Positions 38,260-47,487 are shown, counted from the stretch's first letter. The stretch is DNA of 64,000 bases from Rubrivivax rivuli (GCF_004016505.1 NZ_SACR01000003.1:682001-746000); one strand, 5' to 3'. A program made the numbers and translations. Notes: a model not told the origin generated them from the letters alone.

Positions 38260-38826
38260 ATGGCCATCAAGGCCACCGTGCACAAGGCGACGCTGCAGAT
38301 CGCCGACATGGATCGCAACCTCTACGCCACCCACCAGGTGACGCTGGCGCGCGAGCCCTCCGAAACCGACGAACGCATGATGGTGCGGCTGCTGGCCTAT
38401 GCGCTGCACGTGCCGGCCGACGACCACGACGGGGCGCTGGCCTTCGCGCGCGGCGCCGCCGATGCCGAGGAGCCCGACCTCTGGCAGCACAGCCTCTCGG
38501 GCGAGGTGCGGCAGTGGATCGAGGTCGGCCAGCCCGACGAGCGCCGCCTCGTGCGCGCCGCCGGCCGGGCCGACCGCGTGCTGCTCTACACCTACAGCAG
38601 CGCGGCCCACATCTGGTGGGCCGGCGTGCAGAACAAGCTGACAAGGCTGAACAACCTGTGGGTGTGGCAGTTGCCCGCCGCGCAGAGCCAGGCCCTGGCC
38701 GAACTGGCCGCCCGCAGCATGCAGCTGCAGGTGACGGTGCAGGACGGGCAGGTCTGGATAGGGAACAACGAACGCAGTGTTGAAGTCCACCCCGCCCCGC
38801 TGAAGGCGCCCACCTCGAAGTACTGA
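38260..38826 (+). CDS. yaeQ: YaeQ family protein
   Basis: A 188-residue protein of the YaeQ family, which has a nuclease-like (PD-(D/E)xK-related) fold but no proven activity. It matches E. coli YaeQ along its whole length: IKATVHKATLQIADMDRNLY, PSETDERMMVRLLAYAL, EPDLWQHSL, WIEVGQPDERRLVRAAGRA and TYSSAAHIWW. E. coli YaeQ was reported to restore hemolysin expression in rfaH mutants. It is followed 2 bases later by the prolyl oligopeptidase gene. Confidence 0.93.
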   Translation: MAIKATVHKATLQIADMDRNLYATHQVTLAREPSETDERMMVRLLAYALHVPADDHDGALAFARGAADAEEPDLWQHSLSGEVRQWIEVGQPDERRLVRAAGRADRVLLYTYSSAAHIWWAGVQNKLTRLNNLWVWQLPAAQSQALAELAARSMQLQVTVQDGQVWIGNNERSVEVHPAPLKAPTSKY

Positions 38827-38828
38827 GC

Positions 38829-40967
38829 ATGAAACTCCATCAACTCTTCCCTGCGCTGGCCTTGGGCCTTGCGCTGAGCCAAGCCGCCATGTCCCAGACC
38901 CCGCAGACCTCGCCCACGGCCACCGACCCCTACCTCTGGCTCGAAGACGTGCAGGGCGAGAAGGCGCTGGCGTGGGTGCGCGAGCGCAATGCCGAAAGCG
39001 AAGGCCTGCTGCAGGCGCGCCCGGGCTTCGACAAGCTCAAGACCAGCCTGCGCGAGGTGCTCGACAGCCGTGAGCAGATTCCCTACGTCACGCGCCGCGG
39101 CGACTGGCTCTACAACTTCTGGCGCGACGCGGCCAACCCGCGCGGCCTGTGGCGCCGCACCACGTTGGCCGAGTACCGCAAGCCGCAGCCGAAGTGGGAG
39201 ACGGTGATCGACGTCGATGCCCTGGGCAAGGCCGAGAAGGAGAACTGGGTCTGGAGCCGCAGCAGCTGCCTGGGCCCCGACTACCGCCGCTGCCTGATCG
39301 CGCTGTCGCGCGGCGGCGCCGACGCCACGGTGGTGCGCGAGTTCGACACCGTCACCAAGACCTTCATCGAAGGCGGCTTCACGCTGCCCGAAGCCAAGAG
39401 CAACGTCGAGTGGATCGACGAGAACAACATCTATGTCGGCACCGATTTCGGCGCCGGCTCGCTCACCGATTCGGGCTACCCGCGCGTCGTCAAGCAGTGG
39501 AAGCGCGGCACGCCGCTGGCCAGCGCCGTCACGGTCTTCGAGGGCGAGGCGAAGGACGTGGCCGCCTACGTCAGCGTCGACAAGACGCCGGGCTTCGAGC
39601 GCACGCTGATGGGTCGCGCCGTCACCTTCTACAGCGACGAGCTCTTCCTGCTGCAGGGCGGCAAGCCGGTGCGCATCGACAAGCCCGCCGACGCCAAGCT
39701 GAGCTTCTGGCGCGAGTTCGTGCTGATCGAGCTGCGCAGCGACTGGACCATCGGCAAACGCACCTGGCCGCGCGGAGCCCTGCTGGCGGGCAATGCGGCG
39801 GCTTACCTCAAGGGTGAGCGCCGCTTCGACGCCATCTTCCTGCCCAGCGCCACGCGTTCGCTGGCGAGCTTCGGCGCCACCAAGAGCAAGCTGCTGCTGG
39901 ACGTGCTGGACAACGTGGCCACCCGCATCGAAGAGTGGCAGCCCGCCACGCAGCCCGGCACCAAGGGCTGGCGCAAGCGCGACGTGAAGGCCCCCTACCC
40001 CGGCAGCCTGGGCGTGACGCCGCTGCACGACCCGCTGCTGAAGGACGACCCGCTGGCCGAGGCCTACTTCATGAACGTGGCCGATTTCCTGCAGCCCGAC
40101 ACGCTGCAGCTCGGCCGCACCGGCAGCGATGCGCGCGAGGTGCTGAAGTCGCGCCCCAGCTTCTATGACGCCACCGGCATGCGCGCCGAGCAGCGTTTCG
40201 CCACCAGCAAGGACGGCACCAAGGTGCCCTACTTCGTAATCTGGCCCAAGGGCGCGAAGGCCGATGGCAAGAACCCGACGCTGCTCTACGGTTACGGCGG
40301 CTTCGAGGTCTCGCTCACGCCCTGGTACTCGGGCGGCATCGGCCGCGCCTGGACGGGCCAGGGCGGCGTCTACGTGCTGGCCAACATCCGCGGCGGCGGC
40401 GAGTTCGGCCCGGGTTGGCACCAGGGCGCCATCCTCGCCAGCAAGCAGAAGAGCTACGACGACTTCGCCGCCGTGGCCGAAGACCTCATCGCCCAGAAGA
40501 TCACCAGCCCGCAGCACCTGGGCATCCAGGGCGGCAGCAACGGCGGCCTGCTGGTGGGCGCGGTGATGGTGCAGCGGCCCGAGCTGTTCAATGCCGTGGT
40601 CTGCCAGGTGCCGCTGCTGGACATGCAGCGTTTCCACAAGCTGCTGGCCGGCGCCAGCTGGATGGCCGAGTACGGCAACCCCGACAAGCCGGAAGACTGG
40701 GCCTTCATCTCGAAGTACAGCCCCTACCAGAACGTGAAGCCGGGCGTGAAGATGCCCAAGGTGCTGTTCACCACCAGCACGCGCGACGACCGCGTGCACC
40801 CCGGCCACGCCCGCAAGATGGCCGCGAAGATGCGCGAGCAAGGCCACCCGCTGCTGTACTGGGAGAACATCGAAGGCGGCCACGGCGGCGCGGCCGACAA
40901 CGGCCAGCGCGCGCAGATGATGGCGCTGGAGTACACCTTCCTCTGGATGCAGTTGGCCGGGAAGTGA
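38829..40967 (+). CDS. Prolyl oligopeptidase family serine peptidase (S9A), exported
   Basis: A 712-residue peptidase. A signal peptide (LFPALALGLALSQAAMS) suggests periplasmic location. The N-terminal beta-propeller begins at DPYLWLEDVQGEKALAWV. The catalytic domain has the nucleophile in GIQGGSNGGLLVG, followed by the Asp in TRDDRVHPGHARK and the His in IEGGHGG. LYGYGGFEVSLTPWYS is the typical entry to the hydrolase domain. It cleaves short proline-containing peptides in known relatives. The aat gene follows after 1 base. Confidence 0.94.
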   Translation: MKLHQLFPALALGLALSQAAMSQTPQTSPTATDPYLWLEDVQGEKALAWVRERNAESEGLLQARPGFDKLKTSLREVLDSREQIPYVTRRGDWLYNFWRDAANPRGLWRRTTLAEYRKPQPKWETVIDVDALGKAEKENWVWSRSSCLGPDYRRCLIALSRGGADATVVREFDTVTKTFIEGGFTLPEAKSNVEWIDENNIYVGTDFGAGSLTDSGYPRVVKQWKRGTPLASAVTVFEGEAKDVAAYVSVDKTPGFERTLMGRAVTFYSDELFLLQGGKPVRIDKPADAKLSFWREFVLIELRSDWTIGKRTWPRGALLAGNAAAYLKGERRFDAIFLPSATRSLASFGATKSKLLLDVLDNVATRIEEWQPATQPGTKGWRKRDVKAPYPGSLGVTPLHDPLLKDDPLAEAYFMNVADFLQPDTLQLGRTGSDAREVLKSRPSFYDATGMRAEQRFATSKDGTKVPYFVIWPKGAKADGKNPTLLYGYGGFEVSLTPWYSGGIGRAWTGQGGVYVLANIRGGGEFGPGWHQGAILASKQKSYDDFAAVAEDLIAQKITSPQHLGIQGGSNGGLLVGAVMVQRPELFNAVVCQVPLLDMQRFHKLLAGASWMAEYGNPDKPEDWAFISKYSPYQNVKPGVKMPKVLFTTSTRDDRVHPGHARKMAAKMREQGHPLLYWENIEGGHGGAADNGQRAQMMALEYTFLWMQLAGK

Positions 40968-40968
40968 C

Positions 40969-41706
40969 TTGATCCCGTGGCTCGAGCCCGGCCAGCCCCT
41001 GCCCCCCGCCAGCACGGCGCTGGGGCCGGACAGCGATGCGCCTGGGCTCGTGGCCGCGGGTGGGGGTCTGGCGCCTGAGCGGCTGGAAGAGGCCTACCGC
41101 AGCGGGCTCTTCCCCTGGTACAGCGCCGGCCAGCCGGTGCTGTGGTGGAGCCCCGAGCCGCGCATGGTGCTGCCCACGGCGGCCTTCAGGCTCAGCCACA
41201 GCCTGAAGAAGACGCTGCGCCGCTTCCGGCGCACGCCGGGTTGCGAGATCCGCTTCGACAGCGCCTTCGAGGCCGTCATCCAGGCCTGCGCCGGCACGCC
41301 GCGCGAAGGCCAGGACGGCACCTGGATCGTGCCGGCCATGGTGGCCGCCTACACCGCCTGGCACCGCGCCGGGCGCGTGCACAGCGTGGAGACCTGGGTC
41401 GACGGGCAGCTCGTGGGCGGCCTGTACTTCGTGGCCATCGGTCGCATGTGTTTCGGCGAATCGATGTTCGCGCACCGCACGGACGCTTCGAAGATCGCGC
41501 TGGCCGCCTTCGTCGCCGCCGCGCGCGCGCGCGGCGTGGCGCTCATCGACTGCCAGCAGAACACGCGGCACCTGGCCAGCTTCGGCGCGCACGAAATCCC
41601 GCGCCGTGAATTCCTGGCCCACGTCACCGCAGCCGCGGGGTCGGCAGAGGTGCAGCCCTGGGCCTATGATGAAGCGGCTTGGCGGCTGCTGGACGAAGCG
41701 GCCTGA
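40969..41706 (+). CDS. aat: Leucyl/phenylalanyl-tRNA--protein transferase
   Basis: A 245-residue GNAT-fold enzyme that transfers Leu or Phe from tRNA to N-terminal Lys/Arg of proteins, marking them for ClpS/ClpAP. Family motifs are GLVAAGGGLAPERLEEAYRS, GLFPWYSAGQPVLWWSPEPR, ETWVDGQLVGGLYFVAIG, FGESMFAHRTDASKIAL and DCQQNTRHLASFGA. TTG at 40969 is chosen since it gives the canonical start MIPWL and has GGGAAG 5 bases upstream; no ATG is near. Confidence 0.95.
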   Translation: MIPWLEPGQPLPPASTALGPDSDAPGLVAAGGGLAPERLEEAYRSGLFPWYSAGQPVLWWSPEPRMVLPTAAFRLSHSLKKTLRRFRRTPGCEIRFDSAFEAVIQACAGTPREGQDGTWIVPAMVAAYTAWHRAGRVHSVETWVDGQLVGGLYFVAIGRMCFGESMFAHRTDASKIALAAFVAAARARGVALIDCQQNTRHLASFGAHEIPRREFLAHVTAAAGSAEVQPWAYDEAAWRLLDEAA

Positions 41707-41769
41707 TGCCGCCAAAAGCCGCTCCACCCCGGCGCCCACTGCCTGAGCCTCGCCGCTGAAACCCCGCCC

Positions 41770-42555
41770 GTGACGCACCCCCAGGAACTGCCGCTGCGGT
41801 CCTTGCAGTTCTATGCAACGGCCCCCTATCCCTGCAGCTACCTGCCCGACCGGCAGGCGCGTTCGCAGGTGGCCACGCCCAGCCACCTGATCCACGCCGA
41901 CACCTATTCGGGCCTGGTGGCCAACGGTTTCCGGCGCAGCGGCCTGTTCACCTACCGCCCCTACTGCGACGGCTGCCGCGCCTGCGTGCCGCTGCGCGTG
42001 CCGGTGGCCGGCTTCACGCCCACGCGCAGCCAGCGCCGCTCGGTCAAGCAGCACCAGGGCCTGAAGGCGCGTGTGCTGCGCCTGGGCTTCGTGCCCGAGC
42101 ACTACCAGCTCTACCTGCGCTACCAATCCGGCCGCCACAGTGGCGGCGGCATGGACCACGACAGCGTCGACCAGTACACGCAGTTCCTGCTGCAGAGCCG
42201 TGTCAACAGCCGCATGGTCGAGTTCCGCGAGCCGGCCGGCGATGACGGCCTGCCCGGCGCGCTGAAGATGGTGTCCATCCTCGACGTGCTGAGCGACGGC
42301 ATCTCCGCCGTCTACACCTTCTACGAACCCGAGCCCCACACCAGCTACGGCACCTACAGCGTGATGTGGCAGATCGAGCAGACGCGCCAGCTCAAGCTGC
42401 CGCACGTCTACCTGGGTTACTGGATCGCGCAGAGCCCGAAGATGGCCTACAAGCAGCAGTTCCGCCCGCACCAGCTGCTGGTGGACGGCCGCTGGCAAGC
42501 CGAGGCCGAGGTGAGGTCTGCCGATGCTGCGGCGGCCCACCGCGGCGGCGTCTAG
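41770..42555 (+). CDS. bpt: Arginyltransferase family: Asp/Glu leucyltransferase
   Basis: A 261-residue enzyme that adds Leu to N-terminal Asp or Glu, completing the bacterial N-degron pathway begun by aat. Motifs: [37 protein letters not shown] with [14 protein letters not shown] (conserved cysteines), [15 protein letters not shown] and [15 protein letters not shown]. The GTG at 41770 matches the family N-terminus. aat and bpt are usual neighbours. Confidence 0.95.
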   Translation: MTHPQELPLRSLQFYATAPYPCSYLPDRQARSQVATPSHLIHADTYSGLVANGFRRSGLFTYRPYCDGCRACVPLRVPVAGFTPTRSQRRSVKQHQGLKARVLRLGFVPEHYQLYLRYQSGRHSGGGMDHDSVDQYTQFLLQSRVNSRMVEFREPAGDDGLPGALKMVSILDVLSDGISAVYTFYEPEPHTSYGTYSVMWQIEQTRQLKLPHVYLGYWIAQSPKMAYKQQFRPHQLLVDGRWQAEAEVRSADAAAAHRGGV

Positions 42556-42600
42556 CGCTTCTCGCCGCTCTCGGCCGCTCCCGGCCGGCGCAGCGACTTG

Positions 42601-42825
42601 TCAGCCGGCGTTTTGCGCCGGCGCTGGCGCGGCCGGCGGGCCGGCATGCAGCTCGTCCAAGCCGATCGGCTTGACCTCGGCGATGGGCTGCCAGTCCGGC
42701 AGCTCCAGGATGTCGGCCATCGGCTCCCAGGTCCGGTCCTCGCAGTCGACGACGGGCGCGTCGGCAGCACCTGCACCCATCTCGGCGTTGGCGGCGGTCT
42801 GGGCGCGCTCGGTCCAGTGGCTCAT
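42601..42825 (-). CDS. Small acidic protein of unknown function
   Basis: A 74-residue acidic protein starting MSHWTERAQTAANAEMGAG and rich in Asp, Glu, Trp and Pro (CEDRTWEPMADILELPDW). No signal or membrane segment is seen. A GGAGCC site precedes the ATG at 42825. It is last in a run of four minus-strand genes. I do not recognise a family. It could be a small partner or immunity-like protein of the locus, but nothing in the sequence proves this. Confidence 0.55.
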   Translation of the reverse strand: MSHWTERAQTAANAEMGAGAADAPVVDCEDRTWEPMADILELPDWQPIAEVKPIGLDELHAGPPAAPAPAQNAG

Positions 42826-42841
42826 GGTGCAGGCTCCGTGT

Positions 42842-43348
42842 TCAGGGCCGCTGCGAGCGCGGGCCCCAGTGGCCGGCAGGCCATTGCGGCACCTCCGGCC
42901 GCGCCAGGCCCGTGCGCCCGCGCGCGGGTTCGGCCAGGCCCAGCGCATCGATCTCGCGCTCCAGTTCCGGCGGCGCCAGCGGCGGGCCGGGCAGGCGCGC
43001 GCGCACCCTCTCGTAGACCATCAGAAGCCGCGCGGCGCTGCTGAGTTCGCGTACGGCGAGCAACTCGCCGATCCAGTCGAGACGTGCATCCTGGTCCCAG
43101 CGCGGGCCAAGTGCGGTGCACAGGTCGGTGAACAGCGCGATGCCGTGCTGGTCGGTGATGCCCAGCCGTTGCGCGCGCTGCACGCAGTGGCGCACGAAGC
43201 GCAGGCCCTTGGCCGTGGCCAGCAGCGCTTCATGCTCGGGGAACACGCCAGCCACATGCGCGGCCAGGCGGCGCAGGTACTCCTCGAACACCGGCTCGCG
43301 CAGCGCATGCAGCTGGGCGCGGCGGATCTTCAGGTGCGCTTGCGGCAT
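42842..43348 (-). CDS. Conserved alpha-helical protein, secretion-locus type
   Basis: A 168-residue soluble protein. Its pattern, LKIRRAQLHALREPVFEEYL then RRLAAHVAGVFPE, RHCVQRAQRLGITDQHGI and LFTDLCTALGPRWD, resembles small conserved proteins I recall near type VI or contractile-injection effector genes; that memory-based link is weak and uncertain. The C-terminal 40 residues are Pro/Gly-rich. It lies 13 bases after the lipoprotein gene and 16 bases before the small acidic gene. Confidence 0.7.
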   Translation of the reverse strand: MPQAHLKIRRAQLHALREPVFEEYLRRLAAHVAGVFPEHEALLATAKGLRFVRHCVQRAQRLGITDQHGIALFTDLCTALGPRWDQDARLDWIGELLAVRELSSAARLLMVYERVRARLPGPPLAPPELEREIDALGLAEPARGRTGLARPEVPQWPAGHWGPRSQRP

Positions 43349-43361
43349 CGGGCGCTGGGCT

Positions 43362-44540
43362 TCAGGGCGTGCGCGGCGAGACCGTCAGGCCCACGACCAC
43401 CGGCCCGGACGCCACCTCGTCGGAAAACGCATACAGGTACCACGTCTGCTGCACGCCGGTGAAGCCGCGCAGTTCGCGCAGGTCGATCGCGAAGCTGCCG
43501 GTTCCCACGGGACGCGTGCCGTTGTGGTCGATGGGATCGTGCACCGGCAGCACCAGCCGCCACACCGAAGGGCCGCCGCCCACGTCGCCCACCGCCACCA
43601 GCGTGACCGGCACCACCGCCTGCGGCAGCGCCGGCGGCGCCCCCGTCCCGGCGGCGCGGGCGGCGGCTGCGAACTGGGCGTGGATCTCCTCGGTGCCCGG
43701 CCGCGGCGGGCCGGGCGGCAGCAGGTGGCGCCGCAGCAGTGGCAGCCGGAAGGCGCCGCGCAGCACGCAGGGCGCACCGGCATCGAGCACGCACACCCGC
43801 GGGGCCGTCAGCTGCAGGCCGGTCTTGGACGGCACGGCCGGCGTCTGCGCGCCGCGCTGCTGCGGCAGCGGCCCGCCGGGCGCGGGCACCAGCGCCGGCA
43901 CGCGCGTGCGGTTGGCGGCTTCCTGCTGGTAGCGTTCCACCGCCGGGTCGGGCGGGCGCGCGCTGGTGAGCTCGATCAGGCGCGGCGGTGTCAGCTCGTC
44001 GAGCAGGATCATCCGCGCCAGGTAGCGGCCCGGCTCCCAGGGCAGGTTCAGGCGTTCGCGCAGGTCGATCGTGTAGGCGTCGTTGCCCACCGCGTCCTGC
44101 ACCGGCGCCGAGCGGTCGATCGGCGGCAGCGGCGCGGTCTCGTCCTCGATCGGCGGCACTGCCGCGGCGGCCACCGTGATGTTGTTGTCCAGGTCGGTGG
44201 CCAGCACGACGGCGAAGCGCTCGTAGGGGCGGTCGCGGAACGAGCGGCTGTCGCCCACGTGGAGCGCCTGCGTCGGCAGCGACTCTCGGGTCTCGAGCGG
44301 CACCCGCGTCGGCGCATCGAACAGCAGCACGTTGCGGCGTGCCGCCTCCAGCGGCGCGGCCACCTGCCGCCGCGTGCGCTCGGGGTCGGACCAGAAGTCG
44401 GCGTCGTCGAGCTGCAGCGGGCCGGTCTGGGTCATCGTGGCGCCTCCATGCGGCCTGGTCGGGGCACCGGGGCCGATGCATGCGGCCAGCGCGGCTGCCA
44501 GGCAAGCGGCCAGCGCGGCAGCGCGGGCGGTTTGGTGCAC
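43362..44540 (-). CDS. Predicted lipoprotein of unknown function
   Basis: A 392-residue protein. The signal region (ARAAALAACLAAALAAC) ends in a lipobox-like LAAC, so the mature protein is probably lipid-anchored. The rest looks strand-rich with repeated short segments (RFAVVLATDLDNNITVAAAA, YTIDLRERLNLPWEPGRYLA, FAIDLRELRGFTGVQQTWYL). The second and third of these resemble each other, suggesting two copies of one beta domain. GTG at 44540 has GGGAGC upstream. It follows the zinc-protease-like gene by 16 bases. No family is recognised. Confidence 0.72.
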   Translation of the reverse strand: MHQTARAAALAACLAAALAACIGPGAPTRPHGGATMTQTGPLQLDDADFWSDPERTRRQVAAPLEAARRNVLLFDAPTRVPLETRESLPTQALHVGDSRSFRDRPYERFAVVLATDLDNNITVAAAAVPPIEDETAPLPPIDRSAPVQDAVGNDAYTIDLRERLNLPWEPGRYLARMILLDELTPPRLIELTSARPPDPAVERYQQEAANRTRVPALVPAPGGPLPQQRGAQTPAVPSKTGLQLTAPRVCVLDAGAPCVLRGAFRLPLLRRHLLPPGPPRPGTEEIHAQFAAAARAAGTGAPPALPQAVVPVTLVAVGDVGGGPSVWRLVLPVHDPIDHNGTRPVGTGSFAIDLRELRGFTGVQQTWYLYAFSDEVASGPVVVGLTVSPRTP

Positions 44541-44556
44541 GTGGGGGCTCCCGTGG

Positions 44557-47130
44557 TCAAGTGAGTTCCTTTCCGCGCAGGATGTCCTGGCACTGCGGGC
44601 AAAAGCTCATGCGGCGCCGGCTGCTGTCGTCGCGGCCGCCCGAGCCGTACAGGAAGCACTTGCAGGCCTGGCTCGTGGTCCAGTTGAACGGGTCGGTGCC
44701 CTTCTGCGCGTCGCTCAGGCCGTAGGCGCAGTGGCCGCCGTTGTGCCCGTGGCCCGTGTAGTAGTGGCCGAGCGTGCCGTTGTGGGGGTAGACGGCATCG
44801 GCCTCGTCGATCTTCTTGGCCGCCGGGATGCCCGGAACGCCATGCGCCGGCGCCGCCAGGCCCAGGCGGTGCGCCCCTTCGTGCATGACGGTCTCGCTCA
44901 CGCACTCGGGCGCTGCCGGGCCCTCGGTGCCCAGCTTGATCACGACCCAGGGGTTGTTGGCGTTGCCATTGATCTTCACCTGGTGCTCGAACTTGAAGTA
45001 CACGTCGATGGGGCACTGCGTGTCGCTCAGCGCCCCGGCCAGGCTGCCCGGGTCGTCGGGGTTGACGGCGGGCAGGTCGACCGCGATGCGCTGCGCGTGG
45101 CTGCGGCCCATGTTCACGGTGGCGGCCCAGTCCAGCGGCCCGGTGCGGCAGGCGCCGGCGGCCGTCAGTCCGAGGTGCTTGTACAACTGCGGCGCGGCGG
45201 TGCCCATCTGGTTCTGGATGTGCGCCCGCACGGCGTCGAAGCGTGCGTTGCGGTTGGCGTTGCCGCCGAAGCCGGTGATGCGGAACCGGAGCTCGAAGCC
45301 GTGCGGCCGGACCTTCGCGTCGGTCCACAGGCTGGCCAGCCAGGCGTTGATGGCGGACTTGGCGGCGCCATCCAGCGTGGTGGGCGTGTTGCCGATCAGC
45401 GGGTTCTTGAACACCACCGTGCAGGGCGCCGGGTTCTGCGTGAGCTCCTCGATGCGCAGGCGGCGGTCCTTGCTGGTGCCGTCGATCGTGGGGTCGTCCA
45501 CGTCGGTTTCGAAGTCGTAATCGGCCGGGCCCTGGTAGTCGGTCGGCCGCGCGATGTTGGCCGTCCACTTGAGCGCGATGATGGTGTCGGCCGCAGCCCG
45601 CGTGCGGTTGGCCGAGACCGGGTGCCACACACAGCTGCTGGAGACGGTGGTGGCCAGGTCGAGGTCGGCTTCGGCCGTGGTGGTGGTGATCGTGCGCTCG
45701 CGGTCAGGGTGCCCCTTGCTGGCGCCGTCGCTGACGAAGATGTCATCGCACAGCAGCACGGTCATGCAGCGCGACCCCTTGCCGTTGTCGAAGGCCTTCG
45801 GCGGCGTCTGCATCGTCAGCCGCGTCAGCAGGTAGCGCTTGTCCGGCCCGCTGGTCTGGCCGAAGAACTCGCGGGGCAGCACCGAGCCCTTGCCCGCGGT
45901 GGTGGCCTCGAGCTCGGTGAACGAGAAGCTCTTGTGGATCTCGTACTCGGTGAAGGTGGTCAGGCCCGAGTCGGTGATGACGGTGCGCCCGGCGGCCGGG
46001 AAGTCGCGCATGCTGACGCCGCCCACGACGCGCGTGTTCATGACCATGAAGTCGGGCGCCATCAGTTCGTACCAGCGCTTGCGCCAGTTGGTGAAGGTCA
46101 GCGTCGGGCCGTTGCAGGCCGGCGTGCTGCCGAGCGACACCGTGCAGGTGTCACCCCCGGCCAGACCGAGCGCGAGCTTGAACTTGCCCACGCCCCCGGC
46201 GAGCGCCAGGTCCACCTTGCCGGTGTATTCCCACTGCGCGTCGGTGGCAGCCTCCTTCACGGCAGCACGGCTGAGCAGGTTGAGCCCGTCGGCCAGTTCG
46301 GTCTTGGGGGTGTTGCGCAGGCTCTTCTTGCCGCCGGGGCCGCTGAAGACGACCTTCACGTACACGTAGATGCCCGCCTGCCCCAGCGGCTTGGTGATGG
46401 TGTTGCCCGAGGTGGGGTCGCGGTCGCCGTCCACGCCGACGGTCACCTCCACCGTGTCGCCCAGGCCGTCGGTGCCCTTGAGCGCCGGGTCGGCGTCCAT
46501 GTTGACCCACTGGATGATCTGGCCGTCGCCCGGCCGCTTGGGCTTCACGAACTCGGGCGTGAAGTTGACGCGGCCGGTGGACTTCAGCTCGCGCAGCTTG
46601 CCGTTCTGCGCAGCCGGCACACCGATGAACTCGTACGGGTCCAGCGCTTCCAGCGTGAAGGGCTTGCCGGCCTCGAGCTTGAACTCCAGCGTTGCCGGGT
46701 CATCGCCCTCGGTCACGAGGTTGCTGCCGGTCTGCGCGCCGCCCTGCATCACCTTGAACTTGAAGTTCTTCAGCGGCTTGGTGTCGTCCTCGTTGCGCGT
46801 GGTGAGCTTGGCCTTGCGCGGCCAGACGTGGATCTCGTCGTCGAGCTTGTACTCCTCGCCGTCGGCAATGGCCTTGTAGGTGACGACATAGTGCGTCTTG
46901 TCGTCGGGCACCAGCGGCGGCACGTACTTGGCGGTGGCCGCCTTGCCCGCGCGGGCGCGCGGGTCGGCCACCACGGCGCCGTCGATACGATGCTTCTCGG
47001 CGCCGTCGTGGTAGACGACGAAGGTCACCGACGAGCCGGCGGGCTTGCCCTGCTTGAGCAGACAGATGAGGCCGATTTCCGATTCCGTTTCGGCGGCGAC
47101 CTTCTTGCACTCGTAAGTGTGACGCGGCAT
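44557..47130 (-). CDS. Large zinc-metalloprotease-like protein with Ig-like N-terminal part
   Basis: An 857-residue protein without a visible signal peptide. The N-terminal part looks like repeated beta-sandwich (Ig-like) domains: SSVTFVVYHDGAEKHRIDG, then HVWPRKAKLTTRNEDD and EAGKPFTLEALDPYEFIG. Near residue 750 is SETVMHEGAHRLGLAAPAHG, an HExxH zinc motif, followed by the His-rich LGHYYTGHGHNGGHCAYG that could give further ligands. The last 40 residues have CKC and CPQC, a possible structural metal site. ATG at 47130 has CGGAG upstream. A secreted or toxin role is inferred, not shown. Confidence 0.72.
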   Translation of the reverse strand: MPRHTYECKKVAAETESEIGLICLLKQGKPAGSSVTFVVYHDGAEKHRIDGAVVADPRARAGKAATAKYVPPLVPDDKTHYVVTYKAIADGEEYKLDDEIHVWPRKAKLTTRNEDDTKPLKNFKFKVMQGGAQTGSNLVTEGDDPATLEFKLEAGKPFTLEALDPYEFIGVPAAQNGKLRELKSTGRVNFTPEFVKPKRPGDGQIIQWVNMDADPALKGTDGLGDTVEVTVGVDGDRDPTSGNTITKPLGQAGIYVYVKVVFSGPGGKKSLRNTPKTELADGLNLLSRAAVKEAATDAQWEYTGKVDLALAGGVGKFKLALGLAGGDTCTVSLGSTPACNGPTLTFTNWRKRWYELMAPDFMVMNTRVVGGVSMRDFPAAGRTVITDSGLTTFTEYEIHKSFSFTELEATTAGKGSVLPREFFGQTSGPDKRYLLTRLTMQTPPKAFDNGKGSRCMTVLLCDDIFVSDGASKGHPDRERTITTTTAEADLDLATTVSSSCVWHPVSANRTRAAADTIIALKWTANIARPTDYQGPADYDFETDVDDPTIDGTSKDRRLRIEELTQNPAPCTVVFKNPLIGNTPTTLDGAAKSAINAWLASLWTDAKVRPHGFELRFRITGFGGNANRNARFDAVRAHIQNQMGTAAPQLYKHLGLTAAGACRTGPLDWAATVNMGRSHAQRIAVDLPAVNPDDPGSLAGALSDTQCPIDVYFKFEHQVKINGNANNPWVVIKLGTEGPAAPECVSETVMHEGAHRLGLAAPAHGVPGIPAAKKIDEADAVYPHNGTLGHYYTGHGHNGGHCAYGLSDAQKGTDPFNWTTSQACKCFLYGSGGRDDSSRRRMSFCPQCQDILRGKELT

Positions 47131-47487
47131 GCAGACTCCGGCGACGTGGGTGCGAGCTGCGGCGGCGCAGCGTGCGGGCGTCATCCGGACGACGCAACCA
47201 CCGCTTGATCTTAGCCCGCTGGCGGTTGCCAGGGTAGTGCCCGGCAGGCCCCTGCGCCGGCAGGCAGGGCTGCACAGCAGACGCCCGCCCCTTCGTGCCC
47301 CCGCTCGATCGGCAGCATGCAGGGCTAGGCCAGCCCCCTCTGCCGCGCTGCAGGGCATTCAGCACTGGGGCCTGGGTCGCGCGATGCTGCCGGGCCGCGC
47401 GCGCAACGGCCCAGGCCGCACCTGGATCCAGGGCCGGGTTCGGGACTGCCGCGCGATCGATGGCGGCAGCGCCGTCATGGACCGGCC

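Noticed and set aside
37266..38318. In-frame upstream extension of the Dcp-like peptidase to over 1000 residues
   Set aside because: The extra part is Arg/Gly/His-rich shadow sequence lying over the coiled-coil protein gene, and the family N-terminus begins at 37265.
42601..47130. A full type VI secretion or contractile injection cluster
   Set aside because: No VgrG, PAAR, Hcp, sheath or ATPase gene is present, so at most this is an orphan effector-like module.
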